From Fomes fomentarius (taxonomy: Eukaryota > Basidiomycota > Agaricomycetes > Polyporales > Polyporaceae): 64,000 nt of DNA. Below, piece by piece: positions 36,853 through 49,100 of the stretch. Position 1 is the first letter of the stretch, and each line of letters opens with the position of its first letter. Made by a program: the position numbers and the translations under genes. The notes beneath the pieces were generated by a model that saw only the letters and a program-made list of their open reading frames with translations, searched no databases and was not told where the DNA came from. The stretch is from contig JABYQN010000005.1 of assembly GCA_022606135.1 (NCBI GenBank), forward strand, positions 2,604,001-2,668,000, in the 5' to 3' direction.

Positions 36853-38307
36853 CTTGATAGTATCTCAAACACGCTAGCCCTTTGCGATGTCGAGGGTAAA
36901 AAGATAGCACGTAGTTTTGAGAAGCACAGAAGCACCGCTGATTTACACTTATAGTGGGCGGTGGATGCGGTGCGCGTTGAGTGCGCGTGTATGTGACGGA
37001 GATTTCAAGGGCGCGGAACGGGCAGGAGGTAAGGGTAGGATAGGCTAGTCCTAGTCGAACGGGAGGAGGGGCCTCGAGGCAAGTGGGGGGTGAGATACTT
37101 AAAGCGCGTTGGGTCGGACAAAAGGGCGGAGCCTTGATATACGAAAGAGGGAAGGCGGAGTTGTATAGGCAGTCGGAAATTGAGGAGATGATGTATTGTT
37201 GGCTCGCGCGCAGGCTTGAGGAGGCGCTGGGTGGATGAGCGGTACAAGGCCAGCTACGCGATCGACGCGATCGAACAGCAGCTTGCGCGCCTGGCGGTTG
37301 CGTCGCTCCGTTTTCGCCATCATGCAAGGCACCCCCTGGCGAATCAGGAATATGCAACTGCGCATAGCGCGTGCGCGTGCGCGTCCACTTGTCAATTGCC
37401 GTTTGAACCGGACATTTGGAGACTGCCACGACGAGAGTCTAGCATACGTTCCAGGGCGAGATTGGGGTGAATTTGGGGAGCTCTTCTTGAGCGGAAGATA
37501 GCCTCGTGTGTGCGTGAGCTGACCTGAAAGAGGGTGAGAGATTGGCAAGTCAGAACACGGCCGAGGGTACAGAATGCGTGGCTAATCGAGATCGTCAACA
37601 AGGTCTCCCTAGTCCGCCCACGTGGCTGTTCTATTGTTGCCGCCCAGGAGGACTGCCACAACGAGTGGCACACGAGCCGAACCGAAGCCGCCGACTGACC
37701 ACCATCCCGACCTCACCGCGCTGACAAGAGCGGAGGCCACATGACATGGCAAGTATGCGCCGAACGTCGCATCGCTCACCGCTCTCGCCTCCGCACAACC
37801 GTCGCCTGGCCTCGAGAGTTGTCGCGCGCTGCCCCGAGCGGTGCTTTCGGTCATCAGGAACTGATACCATAGCGCCAGAGTTCCCTTCGTGGGCGTCTCG
37901 GTTGGAGGTTGCTCCCGCGGCCAAATCCAACGGTCCGCCCACCCGCATTCTAGTCCCCTTTATCTAATAACATAGGCACCACTCGCCGGGGCTAGGTGTC
38001 TGGAATGATTGCAATGGTCGGTTCTTCTGAGAGCTTCCCTCCGCCGACCTAACTGTCATGCCACTGGTGGCTTCGTCGGTCGTACGCGCATGCTATCTTG
38101 TCACGTTAGCTCCAGTTGCTACAGCCTACTGCGACTGCAATGGATGAATGCATGTCGGTTCTTTAGTTCTTCTGCGAACTCATAACAACACCAGGCTCGA
38201 TCATACCCCTATATACCAAGTACATGGCACATCCGTCATTCAACTCCTGACATAGAGACGATGACAATACGCACCCCAGCTACCATTGACAATAAACGCA
38301 GTGTCAA
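36853..38307. promoter_or_regulatory. Long upstream region of the Medusa-like gene
   Basis: A 1.45 kb gap. The part to about 37550 is stop-poor on the minus strand and holds overlapping frames of 149 and 288 codons that read into the gene in other frames; these look like leader sequence with upstream ORFs. A long leader would suit a developmental regulator. Beyond 37600 nothing was recognised until the Med27 stop at 38308. Confidence 0.45.
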
Positions 38308-40177
38308 TCAAACCGCGCTACCACCGACAGCAGGCTCGCTACCCCCGCTGTCCCCGTCCAACTCGGCACCATTTTCGCTCGGATTAGGTGGCGGCGGCGG
38401 AGGTTCGTATTTGCAGAGGACATGTCGCGCGTCCCACTTGAGATCCGGCGAAGATGCAAGTAGCTTTCTGACGACAGGCGGAACATGCCCATCTGCAGAG
38501 ATCACCCGTTGACAATTCGAGCATGCGTCAACGAACAGCCGGTCATACGAGTTTAGAAGGGTCTATAGCAACAGTCAGCCGTTGCCGGGACTTCACAATG
38601 TTGCGGACAATGCGACGACCTCAGGAATGTTGACGTACCACGTAAGCCTGCAAGGACGCCGATGATTCCGTCCGGATGACTTTCGCAAACTGCTGAGACA
38701 GCTGCTGGAACGCCATGAAGTCGGATTGCGAGTGAGGTGGCTTCTGCAGGTCGGGATGTCAAACCACGCAATGCCGCGGAAGCAAAGGAATCCGGACCTG
38801 CTCGCGGGAGCCGACAGCCGTTGCGTTTTCCACGATCAGCGCGGTGTGGTCCTGCGCCGGATGGTCCAACGTTAGGTAGACCGTGACCACGTTCGGGACG
38901 ATGAGGCGGAGGGTGACCGGGCATTCAAGCTTACGGCCCTTCTTTGGTGCTACGATAGACAGTCTGCTCTTGCTGGACTTGTTGTGTGCACGTATATAAT
39001 CAGGGAGGCCGTCCAGGCGAACAGAGACGGTACCCGACTCCAAAGGCGGAAGTGATGTTGTGTCCTTTGACTCAGTCTCGCGATAGGGTTGTGGAGACTC
39101 CGGAGATGGCGGACGCCTGTTTGGAATGTCAGTAACAAATTTCGGTCATGAGTTGAGCAGACTGAATAAGTGTTGAGTCTACACGTGACACATATACTGA
39201 TCTCAAAGGACTACACTGAAGTCTGTGCCCGGCGGCGTAGGGTTACGTCCGTCGCGCAGCCCCTGCTCAGGGTGGCTACATACGCATTACTTGTGCATCG
39301 GTTTTGGATTTGGATTTGATTGCTATGAAGGATCCATCCACAAGCCTAAGAGGAGGACTACGGTGGCATGGGTTGCAATGCACCAGTTCATTGTCACCAC
39401 CCGTAATCCAGAAAGACGTATGAAGGGATGGCAGACTCGACGCGAAACCGCGCGATGAAACATCGCAGACAACTTCTCTTACATCTATACGGGAAGTCAC
39501 CAGACGCGATCGGCCGAGTCGTGCACCTGATCTTGGCCCTTCTCGAGCCTGTCTGAAACGGTACAGCGACTCGGTCAATGCCGCTTGGTGATGAAATTTT
39601 GTGCTTAGTATAGCGACTCTCTCGCTGGAGTAGTGTAGGAACACCAAGGATGCATCTGACGAGATGCTCGAGCGAAGTACGCGATATTTCTGGTGCGATT
39701 AGTGGTCCCTCAGATTGTTCGTCCGTACCTTCTCTTCAGATTCTCTCGGCGGAGATTCGAGCCGAGGTTACTGGGGTCAGCAAGCTCGCTCCTGCGCGCT
39801 GCCTTCAGTGCGTCCTGCACCTTGTCCGACCGCACAGTTTCTGCGATGGTGACCAGTTCCTTGAACCCATGTCGAGTCGTCTCGAGGTTCATTTTCAAGA
39901 GTTCCTTATCCAAGTTCGAAGGCCGCAGCAATTGCGCAGGAATGTGTCGCACTGCTTGGAGACGATTATTCAGCTCGGTTAGGGTCTGTATATGCGTCCG
40001 GAGCGTTGTGAATTCCGAGACAGGCGTGGGTGTCGCCGTATTCTCTTGGGGGCCGGCGACCGGTGCCTGTGCACTTGTGGCGGGAGGAGGAGGTGGTGGT
40101 GGCATGTCCGAGGATGCCCCACTGGATCCCGGCATTGTCGATGCCGCCGTCGTCGTCAGTGGGAGGGGGTTGCTCAT
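38308..40177 (-). CDS. MED27: Mediator complex subunit 27
   Basis: A tail/upper-middle subunit of the Mediator co-activator that links transcription factors to RNA polymerase II. Exons: 38308..38562, 38639..38743, 38798..39116, 39729..40177, phases agreeing, 375 residues. The N-terminal helical region has TLRTHIQTLTELNNRLQ and AQLLRPSNLDKELLKMNLE; the centre has RRPPSPESPQP and a beta-rich part (RKLECPVTLRLIVPNVVTV). The diagnostic C-terminus is LLNSYDRLFVDACSNCQRV then GHVPPVVRK and WDARHVLC, with paired Cys that may bind metal. The start was set at ATG 40177 (MSNPLPL); in-frame ATGs at 40192 and 40258 are possible. The third intron (39117..39728) is about 612 bases against 50-75 for others. 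A foldback element lies just upstream of the start. Confidence 0.85.
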
Positions 40178-40263
40178 CGTGGTTGAGATCATCGAGGATG
40201 TGAGCGCGCACGTGCCACCACTATGTTGCCCGATTTGATCGCCTGATGAGACGCTCATTTCCC

Positions 40264-40402
40264 CGACGTGCAACGCCCGATATCCTGGCAGGACCGTGAG
40301 ATGACCGAAATATGACAAAGATATGACCGAGATATTCGGTTTGTCATATCTTTGTCATATTTCGGTCATTTCACGGTTCTGGATATCGGGCGTTGCACGT
40401 CG
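40264..40402. repeat. Foldback (inverted-repeat) element at the Med27 5' end
   Basis: A 139-base near-palindrome. The left arm (40264-40327) and right arm (40343-40402) pair over 22 bases (CGACGTGCAACGCCCGATAT..), then 7 bases (ACCGTGA), then 27 bases of the ATGACCGAAATATGACAAAG type, with one small internal bulge and a 15-base loop (40328-40342). The outer CGTGCACGTCG motif is repeated to the right (to about 40425). No target-site duplication was seen. It may be a solitary MITE-like foldback element or a structured part of the promoter/leader. It could form a stable hairpin in RNA if transcribed. Confidence 0.85.
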
Positions 40403-42393
40403 TGCACGTCGTGCATGCGCTGCACGCGCCTGCTAGCGTATTGTGTACAACTTCACACAACAGACAGAGGCCCATTTACGTGTGATAGGCGGCCTATAGG
40501 GGAGTGAAAAGACAAACCCGAATGATAGGCAGTCAAAATATCGTTGACTTCTCCAGGATTGTACGCCTATAAGCCCGGTGCAATATCTGGCCACGTGGCA
40601 ATCCAAGTTCTGCCTGGGGATCTCGTAAGTCGTTTCACTGTTCGCGGCACCTACTTCGATGCCGCGCTACAGGTAAGTAGTGCAACATATCAAGTGAATA
40701 CCCATGTGGCAACAACACGGGATACTGAAATCCGCCTCTGCTCGATGCCGATGCCACTGGTGGCCACCTGCAGCTGTGCTAGTGCCAAACAGCTTGAAGG
40801 TAGCCTCTCTTCCGGGAGACGTATGGGAAAACTGTCCTTCATCACTCAGCTGGTTCAATATGTCTTGCATCTACAAGCCACTCGGTACAGGACACAGGGC
40901 AATTCTGGCCTGACTGAGGTAAGATTTCTGTAAAAGAAGAGTGAAAAGTTCAACTCAATAGAACTCCGAACCTGCAACTGCTATTGTAAAGCTTTCATTT
41001 AAAGATCTTGTATCAATAGGCACTGTCATCCTCCAGTTCCTCGTGGTCTTATTCCACAAAGGTGCCATAAACGTACACACCCTGGCGGCGGCGTCCTGCA
41101 CCTAATCATGAATGGGGCAGTGAGTGCTGTGACTTCACGTTCTTGGCGGCGGATAAGCACAGCTAAGCTGCACTAGCTTAAGTCACTACTGTCGTACCGA
41201 TTCTAGACGTCTGATACTAGTGAGGCTCTGATAGTAGAATTCATAGTACCATTACAGTAGACACTGGCAGTCTGGTACTCGTACACAAACTCGACGCATG
41301 TGATGGTATGTCATGATCAACTTCGCGCCTTATTCAAGTTTGTACCACGCACGGTGGGGAACGACCGACTCTGGCACAGATTGGTGACTTTATGATCCAC
41401 TGGCACAGCAGTCGGCAGGATCAACGAAATCCAGTCTCGTACCTGCCCCTGTTCCTGAGCATACCATGCTCTCAATTATTGATCCCGCCACATTTAAAAG
41501 GTATATGTGGAAAGCTGTGTCACTCATAGCATTCATCGGGAAAGCTTGCTCGCGCACTGAAAGAATATCTGGATAGCAAATAATTCCAGGCAGTGACCTC
41601 TTCGCTTGGCAGTGGGTCGTTGAGTGGGTTTGCTCAGTTCCAAGTTGCTTAACGGGCAGACGCTTACGTACATGGTCAGTAAGGGTCGCCACCGGTCAGT
41701 GGTATCACCACAGTGGCCGTGATCGCTTCGACCGACATCCCCAGAGGTCAATGTCGCAGTGCTTCCGTCCACAATCGGAGCACGCTCGCAAATTGTCTAA
41801 TCCGGATCCGCGTTTCATGGCGCCGCACAGGATCCATCAAGCAACGATCGTCAAGCACGGCTTGCAGCCGCGCCACATGGAGATATGTGTTCGGGAATCT
41901 ATTTGAACGCCCACTGGCAGAACGATTCAACAATCATAAGGTCAGACCATAGGCGCACTGGACTGTGGACAAATTCATAGAAGGCTCCGGGTGTGGGGAT
42001 GGATCCAGGACATCGGAGCCGCCAGGACGGCGCTATGTAGGGCACTTCTTGCCCATGAATCATAGTATCCGCAACAGAGGGCCATATAGTACTTACGGGC
42101 ACCATAATACTTAAGTACGGGCAGTCAGCCAATTGCCACAATGATTGACGCAGTCACTGCCGAGGGTTGGTGTAGTGCTGTGGGGATCGCCTTTTCGCTA
42201 CAGTCACGCATCCATCTCATACGCAGATGTCAATGTAATGTGGGATCCGTGCATACTGTCGCCGATGTCCGTGAAACCTGTACGACTCTTGGTAAGTCGA
42301 GATGCGGCTACAAGGAACATTGAAGGATGACACCCGACACGCGTTACGTGCCCAAGCCACTATTGCCATATCGGTTCCCTCTTAAGCTCTGCT
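40403..42393. other. 2.0 kb without a recognised gene
   Basis: Between the foldback element and the end of the next gene. It starts with a CGTGCACGTCGTGCATGCG repeat tract and is otherwise AT-richer than the genes. The longest frame (129 codons, 40544-40933, plus) has no motif. Contains the Med27 promoter. Confidence 0.45.
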
Positions 42394-43174
42394 TTCACTT
42401 TTGTGATGGGTGGTAAGCCATAACGTTGCACACATCGATATCCTTCAGCAATCAGCAGTGCACTCACCTATGTCTGCACGCCGACGCCCGCTAAGCCAAC
42501 CCATCCGAACTCATCGTGGCGACCAACAAGGAAGTATACCCCGAGATGGTCCTTCTCGAAATAGAACGCGTGTCTCTCATGCAACTCCTGTAGCTGCAAA
42601 CTAAGCTCTTGAACCTCCGCCCCAGATTCGGCCGGTACATTCACCGTCGATGGTATCGATGTGGACTGTGAGATTTCGAGAGGCTGTAAGTCGCAAGTAG
42701 TGTCCAGTCAGCGCTGACCCCGCTGCTCGGATCCGGAACGCCGGCCTTACAATCCGCGTACGCACTGACCTCAGGTCCCTGATCGCGTTGTGCTAGATTT
42801 CCCAGTCCAAGCGCGTTGACCACATCCAGCTCGTGTCCAGGGCCAAACGTGCCGTCACCTAACGCGATCGCGACATCGCCGTACTCATCTGCTTCGCTCG
42901 TGTGCCCTGCGAGGATGCTCCCGCAGAACAGCGATGCAGCAGCAGCATTCGCATTTCGGCTGAGTCGCTCGAGGTATGCTTCTGTTGACGCCGGGATCTC
43001 TCTGGGACCGACGGTCGATGGAGTCAACACGAACGGTTCTGAATCTGCATCTGACTCCAAGTTCGAGCCTGCGAGCGCCAGGAGGGTCTTAACGGTCGCT
43101 TGTTGTGCGTCAGAGGTTTGGCCGTTGAGGATATGCGCGGCAACTGCCCGAGGAGTCACAATGGAGGAAGGCAT
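42394..43174 (-). CDS. Conserved-looking protein with an EB1-like C-terminal motif
   Basis: Exons 42394..42441, 42540..42683 and 42770..43174 join in phase to 198 residues. The start is the ATG at 43174 (MPSSIVTPRAVAAHIL). The first exon is Ala-rich and helical, with EAYLERLSRNANAAAA and EYGDVAIALGDGTFGPGHE, which I cannot assign. The second and third exons end in a coiled coil, LSLQLQELHERHAFYFEK, then DIDVCNV, which resembles the EB1 homology tail (ERDFYFGKLRDIEVLC) of microtubule plus-end proteins. No N-terminal calponin-homology domain is present, so if related it could only dimerise and could not bind microtubules in the EB1 manner. The last intron (42442-42539) is inferred from this similarity alone. 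The gene might instead be a lineage-specific protein with a chance coiled coil. Confidence 0.5.
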
Positions 43175-43637
43175 GAGATACATGGGACGTGGTAAACGCC
43201 TGCAAAGTCCGATTTCAAGAAGTGCAACTCCAAATTTAGAATGTCACATGATTCAGCGTGACTCCACCCTCAGTCCGTCCATACTTGCGATCGGTAGATA
43301 CTTATGCCAAACCTAATTAACTACAACGTCGTTAGCTATCGTCAAAACAACGTCGACCCGAAGGTTGAGGTGAGCACCGCCAGGTAGGCGCGAAGCGTTT
43401 GCATAACCCAGTAAACATCGAGTCGCCCTACTGTCTCCGGATGATGGATATGAGATGATCAGTAGGATTCACTCACTTGTACACATTACGTTCCGCCTGC
43501 TCCGCGTATGTTCTGGGCCTTAAGATCTGGATACGGTTCAGTGACTGTTGTAGGCGGATAAGGCGAATCATACATTCACTCATAGCGATGTACGTCTCCA
43601 TCGTGTCCAATAGCCTTTGCGATATGAACGACAGACA
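43175..43637. other. Intergenic, 0.46 kb
   Basis: Holds the 3' end of the KAP-like phosphatase gene and the start region of the preceding small gene; both are on the minus strand. No coding family recognised. Confidence 0.5.
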
Positions 43638-45761
43638 TCATTCCATGCTCATCTCCCAGTCAGCGAACAAGTCCATAGTGGGTGTCCTTGGTGACGTCCT
43701 GGTAGAGGAGTTCGACGCGCGCTCCTGCAGGAACTTGATGTAGTCGACAAGAAACTTGACTTGTTCATACGTCTCGACCGCCTTCGGGCTTCGTCGCTTC
43801 CGTACCACGGAAAGCACTCGCTTCACGAGATGCAGCGTCTCTTCGTCCACAAGTTGACAATTAGAGGTGGCGGCGGTATTTGAGGGAGAAGGTGGTTCTA
43901 GCCAGCCGCACAAACCGAGTTTCAGCATCCAACAGCAGGCGATAATACCTGCACGCCCGACGCCCCCTCGACAGTGCACCAGTATGGCAGAACCGCGGAA
44001 GGTATAGGTGCTGATGACCGTCATCAGGTGCGCATCCAAGCTCGCAGCGTCTAACGGGGCAAGTCCTTCTGGGATGGGAATTCGTAAGATATCGATGGCT
44101 AGATCATTTGCTGTCTGTGCATAGTCTTGCCAGCTGACACCAAGCGACTCTAGTTCATTGTCGTCGAGGCAACTGTGCACAATGTCAACTTCATAAACGC
44201 ACACGACAATGCAGAACACGTACCAGATGATGCAAGATACACCCACACTCTTGATTCGGGACAGGTCTGACCAGAGATCACGACAGACGGTATTGCGCCC
44301 CTTGACCGGCCCATCAAGCCGCACTACCGCCATTGAGATATTTGTTCGAGTATATTATTTACGAGAAACATACCTTTCTTGCCCGGACAAGACGACATGT
44401 ACAGGTTCCCTATCAATCTCGTGGATGCGGAGGGGGGAATGGATGGCACAGCTGGTATAGCCACGTCGATGATAGGAAGGACGGGCGGCGCAGTGCTTAC
44501 TCTGGCCCGACTACACAAATGTCAATCACAGCGTCTTTGGCATATGCGAAAGTGCGCACGGCGTCTTGTCTTCTTCCCCACTGTTCCCTCTGTTCAGCAT
44601 GGCCTGCGATGAGACACTCCGCACCACCTTTGGCCGACGTTGGGAGGCAGAATCGATGTTGAGTTGTAGCATCGGACTTGGTTCCACGAAAGAGGTAGAT
44701 CTTGGGCGCTTACTGAACCCGGCTTCATCACCAACCCCTAGAAACGTGCGTCGAACGGTAGGGTGAACCCAAAAGCGGCTGGAAAGTCCGAATGACTTGG
44801 CGAGTGACTGAGGTGGCGATAGAACGGGCTTAGTGTCGGAAGTGATGTCGGTGGGGGGCGTTACAAGAGAACAGACTTGCTGCATGTTGGTTGAAATGAC
44901 GTTTGCTGGTTTTGAGATCAACCGGTCTAAAGACTGGGAAGCAGGAACATTGAGGACGACTGGATAGCGTTTTGCAGCAAGGCGTAGCTGCGATGATATC
45001 GTAGGCAAGACTTCCGATGGTATCATGGTGGATATACTTGGTCGCGTGAGTCGGCAATACATGCGCAAGAGTGATGCAGGACTCACACAATTGGATGGGT
45101 CTCCGACGTTTGCCACTGTGGTTGTGGCGTTGGAGTAGTAGCATGTAGATTGTCCGGTTTCGGCGCGGGAATGATGGATGAGGTCATTGCGGCGGAGAGC
45201 TCTTCATGTAAGTCCACGGATACAAGAGTCCCAGGCGACATCCGTAGACTTGCGCGAGCTTGTATGCGAAATGTCGACCGCACCATTGTGTCTCCGTTGG
45301 AGGATCCGCCTTTGTGTATCCACCAAGTCTCTTGTCCCGCACAGTGCAATTGATGAGCTTGCATCTCCCTATAATGGTCCGGCATCTGCACCGAGTAAGG
45401 TACGTAAGGTAGCGGTGACCCTGCGAGCAAATGTCACACCTCATCCTCCACGAGCGTCGCCACGTAATAGTATCATACTTGCACGTACCATTTGGACCGA
45501 ACTTCACCTGATTGTACTCGCTCGCATGGTGCTGAGAAGCCAGCCTGCTGAGCTACCCAAAGTTTTACTACGAAGCACTGACAGCAAGGATATGCTAGGT
45601 TCTCTCACCTGAAGTATGAGGGGGTTTTCATGCGGAGTAGTAATTCTCTTGTGCTCAGGTTGTGATGGTAGCGCCTGACTGCCTGCAGGCTCGGACGCAA
45701 CACGAGAAATCCTTCGATTACGTACGGGGCGACGGCGCACTTCAGACACGACGTTCGTCAT
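43638..45761 (-). CDS. KAP-like protein tyrosine / dual-specificity phosphatase with long N-terminus
   Basis: A Cys-based phosphatase. Seven exons: 43638..44172, 44224..44323, 44374..44510, 44560..45036, 45087..45420, 45489..45507 (19 bases), 45609..45761; phases agree, 584 residues. Residues 1-340 are mostly disordered, Ser/Pro/Arg-rich. The domain starts at RLIGNLYMSSCPGKKVRLDG, then CRDLWSDLSRIKSVGVSCIICC and LDDNELESLGV, and has the catalytic loop HCRGGVGRAG near residue 470 and a long final helix (AVETYEQVKFLVDYIKFLQ). The CxxGGxGR loop and the preceding CLDD..EL pattern resemble the CDKN3/KAP group, whose animal member acts on CDK2; this suggests a cell-cycle or signalling role but not a target. 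It is head to head with the chitin synthase, sharing a 372-base promoter region. Confidence 0.85.
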
Positions 45762-46133
45762 CGTGCGCGGTGGCGAACATGAAGGAAGGTGGTCTCGACG
45801 ACGAACATATGGATGTTGAATAACTTGAATTGATGAAAGTAGTCGAAGTGATCAATGATTTGCCTTTTCCGATTTCGGAACATATAGTGCTTTGTTAAGC
45901 GCCAATGATTCCGGGTAATCTGAGTTTCCTTAAAGTAAACGGCAAAGAATGTTCAACTAATCGGGGATTCAATTTATTGATCCTGTCGACGTCGTGCACT
46001 GTGGCGCCCTCGTTGCCTTCATCCTCGTCGTCGTCGTTGACGTTCCCCTCACGCTCCTTCCCCCGACCTCCTCTCGATCCCTCAAGCTGACCTCCTATTA
46101 CGCTCCGGCTCCCCTCCCTCTTTTGTTTTGAGG
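45762..46133. promoter_or_regulatory. Bidirectional promoter of phosphatase and chitin synthase genes
   Basis: The two ATGs (45761 minus, 46134 plus) are 372 bases apart with no gene between. The right half is pyrimidine-rich (CTCCC and a TCGTCGTCG run near 46024), typical of leaders before strongly expressed fungal genes. Both genes probably share regulatory sites here. Confidence 0.55.
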
Positions 46134-49100
46134 ATGTCGGGTCAATACCGACCCAAGTACGACCCCGCCGATGTCCCCATCCCGACCTCAAGACCCCTCC
46201 AGCCCTCGGCGACGACAGTCCGTCGTGCGAAGACGCTGACTCGCCCGGAGCGTAGTGTCGCGCCTGTCCCGCTCATCAACGCTCAGACCTCACACGTTCC
46301 CGCCGGTTCTCCTACGCCCTCGACATCGGATGGCCCTCCCCTCGACGCATGGCGCATCTTCTCGCGGGTGGTATCCTTCTGGGCTCCTGACTTCCTTCTC
46401 GAGTCCCTCGGCGGGCTGAGGGACAAGCAGAAGAGGCAGGCGTGGAGGGAGAAGATCGCCCTCTGCTTCATCATCATCGTCCTCTGCGGCGCCGTCGGAT
46501 TCCTCACTGTCGGCTTTCAGAAAGTGTTGTGTCCGGACACGGCCCAGTTCATCAGCAGATTCTCTCCCCAAGGGACGGTGAACGGTGTTTTGGGCGTGCA
46601 GGGCTGGCAGATGAACATCACGAAGTTCCCAGCGGCACAAGGCATCAACTTCACCGACCTCCTCCAGTCTCCTGGACAGGACATCACCACACTCTTCCAG
46701 CGGACGGCGAACCAGTATTCTGCATGCAGTGGTTTGAACTTCCGTGCGGCTGCCGAAAATCCCTGCCCAAACACCGCCAAGTGCCCAATCGGCCCGCTCA
46801 CGGAGAAGGACCTGCAGTCGATTGGGTTTCTCAACACGAGTCTGATCGTGGGGTACGACTGGGACCAAGTAGCGGCGCTGCAGAACTACTTCGTCATTGA
46901 CGGTGCGGTGCTCAACATGAACTCGTACATGGCTCTCCACCCCACTCCTATTCCCTCCGACAACGTCGATGCCGCTATTCGGACTGTTCTCCAGAGCATG
47001 CCCGGTTCTAGTGGACGTGACGCAACCCGCTTGTTCTACTACCGTGACGAACTCCGAAAGGCTGTCCCGTGTCTTGTCCAACGATACTACGCCGGCAACA
47101 TTGACAAGATCACCCCCGGCTGTGTGGTTTCCCAGCTCGTCCTTTACGCCGGGTTGATCGTCATTCTCAGCCTGGTTCTTGTCCGGTTCGTCATGGCCTG
47201 TATCTTCAATTGGTTCATGTCCTCCCGCCTAGCCGGTCCTCCCGACTCTCTTACTCTTAACCGGTCTGCCATCAGCCCTGCAGTCATGCCTGAAGGTGCC
47301 AATGTCTCGATCGACAACGTTAACGGAACTGCGCCTTGGGCGGGTCCTGCCGGCTCCAAGCGCCTGATGAAAGGGGGCAAGGGCGGGGCGCGCTCGCTCA
47401 TGTCCTCCAATTCGACTCTAGTCAACAGAGATAGTGGCTCAGCTGCGCCTGTGATGAGCCTTGCACAGATCGGCGCGGAGCTTTTCGCAGTGTGCCTGGT
47501 AACGTGCTACTCGGAAGGCGAGGAGTCACTGCGGACGACGCTGGATTCCATCTCTACGACCTCGTACGCGGACTCGCGCAAGCTCCTCTTCATCGTCGCG
47601 GATGGTATGATCACTGGAGCGGGTGAGAAGCGCAGCACGCCGGATATTTGCGTCAGTCTTCTAGAAGCCGACCCGCGCTTCGGCAATCCGATACCTATGA
47701 GCTACAACGCTGTAGGTTCAGGCGCCAAGGCGGAGAATAGGGCTATGGTGTATGCTGGACACTATAGTGGGTGCCATCCTCCACTTGTCTTTGTTGCGTC
47801 GACACTAACCGCGATTTAGCCGTTGCCGGTCGCCGGACACCCACCGTTGTCGTGGTGAAGTGTGGAACCGAAGTCGAAGCTGCGACGGATAAGAAGCCTG
47901 GCAATCGCGGCAAGCGTGACAGTCAGTTGATCCTCATGAACTTCTTCTCCAGCGTCACCTACAACGATAGGATGACTCCTCTCGACTTCGACCTTTTCCG
48001 GAAGATCCACGTCCTCATGGGAGTGACTCCTGACTTTTTCGAAGTTTGTCTGATGGTGCGTCCTACTTCCCATATGCGCTCTTCCAACTACGCGAGTGTC
48101 TGACGCGACACGGCAGGTCGATGCCGATACGAAGGTGTATCCCGACTCCCTCAAGTACCTCGTCAACTGTATGCACCATGATCAGATGATCATGGGCGTG
48201 TGCGGTGAAACCCGAATAGCAAACAAGCGACAGTCATGGGTGACCGCGATCCAGGTGTTCGAGTACTTCATCTCCCACCACAACGCAAAAGCCTTCGAAT
48301 CCGTGTTTGGTGGTGTTTCCTGTCTTCCGGGATGTTTCTCCATGTTCAGGCTCAAGGCCCGTAAACAGTCAGGCGACGACTGGGTGCCGCTTATCATCAA
48401 GCCTGAAATTGTCAAGGAGTACAGTCAATCGGTCGTCACGACGCTGCACGAGAAGAACTTGTTGTTGCTCGGAGAGGATCGTTTCCTCACCACGATTCTC
48501 CTCCGCACGTTCCCGAACCGCAAGATGATGTTCCTTCCTCAGGCGAAGTGCAGAACCGTCGTCCCCGACACGTTCTCCGTCCTCCTTTCCCAACGCCGAC
48601 GATGGGTAAACTCCACCATCCATAACCTCATGGAACTTGTGCTCGTGCGGAACCTTTGTGGAACGTTCTGTTTCAGTATGCAGTTCGTCGTATTCATGGA
48701 TCTGCTTGGCACTGTGGTCCTCCCGATCGCCATCTCCCTCACGTACATGCTCATCGTTGGAATGGCGCTTAACCCACCAAACACCTTCGAGGAAGCCATT
48801 CCTCTCGTACTCCTCATCGCCGTCCTGGGTCTCCCTGCCATCCTCATTCTCATTACAACCCGCAAGGTCGTTTACATCTTCTGGATGTTGATTTACTTGC
48901 TCGCATTGCCCGTTTGGAACTTCGTCCTCCCTGTCTACGCGTTCTGGCATTTCGACGACTTCTCATGGGGTGAGACGCGGTAAGTTTGGCAACCTCTCTT
49001 GTATGCTATTATCTGACGACCACACCCGATTCCAGAAAAGTAGAAGGAGAGGGCAAAGGCGCAGCTCACGACGACGGTGCGGGAGTCAGAGGCAATGGTG

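Noticed and set aside
37099..37548. 149-codon open frame upstream of the Medusa-like gene
   Set aside because: Lies in probable leader/promoter sequence; no motif. May be an upstream ORF but was not listed as a gene.
40544..40933. 129-codon open frame on the plus strand
   Set aside because: No recognisable family or promoter; interrupted by donor-like sites without a plausible continuation.
46290..47081. 263-codon open frame antisense to chitin synthase
   Set aside because: Shadow of a strongly biased coding exon; charged low-complexity translation without any family feature.
48369..48950. 193-codon open frame antisense to the chitin synthase catalytic region
   Set aside because: Same shadow effect; the plus strand carries well-known catalytic motifs here.
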